This document shows positions 13,157 through 15,859 of a stretch of 15,859 bases of DNA, piece by piece. The notes below the pieces were generated by a model. It was not told the DNA's origin. It ran no database searches and was given only the letters and a program-made list of their open reading frames with translations. Within the stretch, counting starts at the first letter, position 1; every line of letters starts with the position of its first letter. Location of the stretch: NCBI GenBank assembly GCA_003491925.1, contig DNAU01000116.1, forward strand, positions 1-15,859, given 5' to 3'. Origin of the DNA: Chloroflexota bacterium (GTDB lineage Bacteria > Chloroflexota > Dormibacteria > Aeolococcales > Aeolococcaceae). The position numbers and the translations under genes were made by a program.

Positions 13157-15859
13157 GTGGCCTCCGCGCCGTCTCTCGAGGTGGTCCGCGTGCGCCCCGG
13201 ACCGACGGCGACGGCGTGGCTGATCGGGCTGATCCGCGAGCTCCAGGCGGGCGACCCGCTCCGCCCGGTGATCGTGGTGGTTCCCGGCCACCACCTGGGG
13301 TTGCACCTGCGCCGGAGGCTGGCCGGGGAGCGGTACGCGAGCGTTCGGTTTCTGGTCCTGGCGCAGCTTGCGGAGGCCCTGGGCGCGGCGCGGCTGGCGG
13401 GCGAGGGGCGCGCCCCGCTCACGGCGGTGACCCGTGCCGCCCTGGTCCGCCGCGCCCTGCGCACCGCCGGGGAGGTGCTCTCCGGGAGCGCCGACCAGGC
13501 GGGCCTTGTCGATCTCGTCGCCGCGCTGGCGCTGGAGCTGCGCCGCCGCGGCGACCTCCCCGCCGACACGCATCGAATCCTCGGCACCGGCACGGCGACG
13601 GCGCGGGCCGCCCTGCACGCCATCGCCGAGTACGAGCGGCTCCGCGGTGTGGCCCGTCGGTACGACGAGGTGGACCTCCTCGAAGCCGCTGCGGCGACGC
13701 TCGAGGCGGGCGAAGCCGCCACGGTCGCCGGCAACCTAGGCACCCTCCTCGTCCACCTCCCCGCACGGCTGGACGGGCCCGAGGCCCGGTTCCTGCGCGC
13801 GCTGGCCGGGCACATCCAGGTCGTCGTGGCCCTGCCCGACCTGGACGGCATCGGTGTGGCTGAGCTCGCCGCCCGCCTGGGAGTGGACCTCCCGCCCACC
13901 GCCATCCCCGCCGCCGCGCCCCCGGTAGCCGCCACCGGGGTCATCGCCACCGACCCCATCGAGGAGGTGCGCGCCGCCGTGCGTGGCGTGCTCGCGGCCA
14001 TGGAGGGTGACCGCGGCGTCCCCCTCCACCGAGCCGCCATCGTCCACGCCGACGAGGACACCTACGGCACCGCCCTGCGCGACACCCTCCGCGCGGCCGG
14101 GATCACCCCGGTGGCGCTGGGGGGTCGGCCGCTCGCGGACTCGGTGGCGGCCCGCGGCCTGCTCGGCCTGATCCGGCTGCGCGAACAAGAGTGGTCCCGC
14201 CCGGCGGTCCTCGCCTGGCTCTCCGGTCTCCCGCACCGGGGCGGCGTGCTGCGCAGCCAGGCCCGCTGGGACCAGCTCTCCCGCGACGCCGGCGCCGTCC
14301 GCGGCGCGGACCAATGGCGCTCTCGCCTCACCCAGCTCGCCGACTCCCGAGCCCGTCAGCTCGCCCACCTGGAGACGGCAGGTGACCTCAGCGACGCCCG
14401 CCGTGCGGCCATCCGGCGCGACATCGACGATGCCCACGCCATCGCGGAGCAGGTGGCCGCCATGGATCTGGCCATCCGACCCCCGGGGGAGCCGACCTGG
14501 GCGGCGCACGTCAGGTGGGCCCTCGCCCTCCGCGACCGCTTCCTCGCCCCGGACTCCGCGTGGACCGCGGAGGACCAGGAGGCCTCGCAGATGGTCGAGG
14601 AGGTGGTGCGCGGGCTGGCCGCCGCCCATGACATCGAGCCCACCGTGTCGGTCGGGGCCTTTCTCCGCGCCCTGGAGGACGGCCTGCGCACGCGACGGCG
14701 CCCCGATGGCCGGCTCGGCACCGGGGTGGTGATCGGCCCCCTCCGCCTACTCCTCGGCATGGACTTCGACTCCGTCCACATCCTGGGCGCGGTGGAGGGT
14801 ACCTTCCCGGGGACGCTGCCCGTGGACCCCCTGCTCGCCGGCGACCCCCTCGAGCGGCGGGCTCAGCAGGAGGCCCAATCCCGCCGCGACTGGCTGTCCG
14901 CCCTCGCCGCCGGGGATGGGGGCGAGGTGGTGGTGAGCGCACCGACCACCGACTCCGAGGGTCGCGCCGTCTACCCGTCTCCACGGCTGCTGGAGCTGCT
15001 CGTCGGCGACGGGCTCCCGCTGTCGGCCACCGCCGTGCGTGCCGGGACGGTCACCCATCCCCGTCTCCACCGGGTGGGAGCGGCCGCGCCCGGGGGTGGG
15101 ACGCCGCTCCACGTCGCCGAGCGGCGCGAGCAGGAGGCGGCGGCAGCACACCGCGCGGGCATCGACCTCTCGCGCACCGCGCTGGCGCGGCGAGAGGACC
15201 TGCCCCTCGGCCGGGCCTTGGAGACGGTGCGGGCCCGACGCTCCGACCGGCTGACCGAGTTCGATGGCAACGTCGCCGGGGTCGCGGGCCTGCCGCTCAT
15301 CGCCCGCGGCCTGACCGGCCCAGCCCAGTCCGCCACCGGGATCCAGAACTGGGCGGCATGCCCCTTCCGCTTCCTGATGGGGCGAGTGCTCGGCGTCGCC
15401 GCCACCGAGGACGTCGAGGATGAGCGCTGGTGGCAGATCGACGCTGCCGAGAGGGGCAGCCTGATCCACAAGATCCTGGAGCGGTTCTTCGCGGAGGTCG
15501 CAGCCAGCGGCCGTCCGGAGCCCGGCGCCGCCTACGGCCCCGAGGACGTCCGGCGAATGGAGGCCATTGCCGCCGAGGAGTTCGAGCGCGCCGCTGCTCG
15601 CGGGGTGATCGGTCACCCCCTGGTCTGGGACAACCAGCGTGCCGTCATCCTCGCCGACCTCCGCACCCTGCTCCGCTACGACGCCGAGCAGCGCGGAGAG
15701 GGGGGCTGGCGGCCCGCCCACTTGGAGCAGGGCTTTGGTATGGGCGAGGGCCTGTGGCCTGCGGTCACGGTCACGCTCCCCGGCGGAGGCAGCGTCGTCC
15801 TGCGCGGGATCATCGACCGGGTGGACCGCGGCGCGAGGGAGTTCCGGGTCATCGACTAC
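13157..15859 (+). CDS. RecB/AddB-like PD-(D/E)XK nuclease protein (3' end outside window)
   Basis: 901 residues are visible and the frame is still open at the window edge. The overall plan is that of AddB-type subunits of helicase-nuclease complexes that process double-strand breaks. VIVVVPGHHLGLHLRRRLA (about 36-54) corresponds to the N-terminal RecA-like strand and helix, and LLGMDFDSVHILGAVEGTFP (about 531-550) is the late helicase-fold segment. The C-terminal nuclease domain has C735 in NWAACPFRFL, the usual iron-sulfur cysteine position, then GSLIHKILERFF with H771, then GIIDRVDR with D887 and VIDY at the edge. The rest of the catalytic site lies beyond the window. The N-terminus has GPTATAW where an ATPase would have a Walker A G-x4-GKT, so this chain probably does not hydrolyse ATP and needs a UvrD/AddA-like partner, likely the next gene. 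The GTG 13157 start is tentative; GTG 13181 is possible. Confidence 0.85.
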   Translation, partial: MASAPSLEVVRVRPGPTATAWLIGLIRELQAGDPLRPVIVVVPGHHLGLHLRRRLAGERYASVRFLVLAQLAEALGAARLAGEGRAPLTAVTRAALVRRALRTAGEVLSGSADQAGLVDLVAALALELRRRGDLPADTHRILGTGTATARAALHAIAEYERLRGVARRYDEVDLLEAAAATLEAGEAATVAGNLGTLLVHLPARLDGPEARFLRALAGHIQVVVALPDLDGIGVAELAARLGVDLPPTAIPAAAPPVAATGVIATDPIEEVRAAVRGVLAAMEGDRGVPLHRAAIVHADEDTYGTALRDTLRAAGITPVALGGRPLADSVAARGLLGLIRLREQEWSRPAVLAWLSGLPHRGGVLRSQARWDQLSRDAGAVRGADQWRSRLTQLADSRARQLAHLETAGDLSDARRAAIRRDIDDAHAIAEQVAAMDLAIRPPGEPTWAAHVRWALALRDRFLAPDSAWTAEDQEASQMVEEVVRGLAAAHDIEPTVSVGAFLRALEDGLRTRRRPDGRLGTGVVIGPLRLLLGMDFDSVHILGAVEGTFPGTLPVDPLLAGDPLERRAQQEAQSRRDWLSALAAGDGGEVVVSAPTTDSEGRAVYPSPRLLELLVGDGLPLSATAVRAGTVTHPRLHRVGAAAPGGGTPLHVAERREQEAAAAHRAGIDLSRTALARREDLPLGRALETVRARRSDRLTEFDGNVAGVAGLPLIARGLTGPAQSATGIQNWAACPFRFLMGRVLGVAATEDVEDERWWQIDAAERGSLIHKILERFFAEVAASGRPEPGAAYGPEDVRRMEAIAAEEFERAAARGVIGHPLVWDNQRAVILADLRTLLRYDAEQRGEGGWRPAHLEQGFGMGEGLWPAVTVTLPGGGSVVLRGIIDRVDRGAREFRVIDY

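Noticed and set aside
12823..14061. 412-residue - strand frame opposite the YbjN-like and nuclease genes
   Set aside because: Composed mostly of Ala, Arg, Ser and Thr, as expected for an antisense frame in very GC-rich coding DNA.
1..15859. CRISPR arrays, insertion sequences, rRNA genes
   Set aside because: I saw no regularly spaced repeat array, no transposase motif or terminal inverted repeats around a transposase, and no rRNA-like sequence.

Overview
The window looks like part of a high-GC Actinomycetota-type chromosome carrying an accessory island. The reasons are GC-rich codons, several GTG starts, a YbjN/TY-chaperone-like protein, and a RecB/AddB-like nuclease protein without Walker A. 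The exact taxon cannot be read from the sequence. The left two thirds (about 1-10720) is visibly less GC-rich and gene-sparse in places. The right third (about 10721-15859) is uniformly very GC-rich and ends in what look like ordinary chromosomal genes.

Layout. A small helical protein of unknown function (24-644) follows the likely end of another gene. A promoter-like sequence (748-776) then leads into a tight + strand operon: a small CxxC/CxxxC zinc-finger protein, a beta-class DNA adenine-type methyltransferase that starts inside the zinc-finger stop codon (TGATG), and a large SF2 helicase/PD-(D/E)XK restriction subunit of the Type III-like kind. A short decayed reading frame follows the restriction gene. 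Converging on this operon is a - strand, apparently three-gene unit: a Clp-fold SDH-type serine proteinase, a 90-residue protein of unknown function overlapping it by 8 nt, and a PIN-domain (VapC-like) ribonuclease. A 1.2 kb stretch with no convincing large gene comes next. After it are two more - strand genes: a ParB-like GHxR protein and a protein with a GD-x-hNxRSxLDH-type motif, both of unknown function.

At 10661-10720 lies the 3' half of a class II tRNA-Ser(GGA), cut exactly at the anticodon loop. This is the hallmark of an attachment site left by tRNA-directed integration. It coincides with the change in base composition, so I read it as the right end of an island that carries the restriction, PIN and protease genes. 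A tyrosine integrase gene lies 126 bp to its right, with paired direct repeats on both sides of the tRNA fragment. A second tRNA-like piece (a tRNA-Pro(UGG)-like anticodon arm) and a row of hairpins follow the integrase stop codon. Beyond this are the YbjN-like gene and the partial RecB/AddB-like nuclease gene, which runs off the window.

Best candidates for something new: the protease/small protein/PIN operon beside a complete restriction-modification pair; the zinc-finger microprotein translationally coupled to the methyltransferase; and the att architecture around the integrase, which resembles an attP or tandem junction rather than a simple attL or attR.
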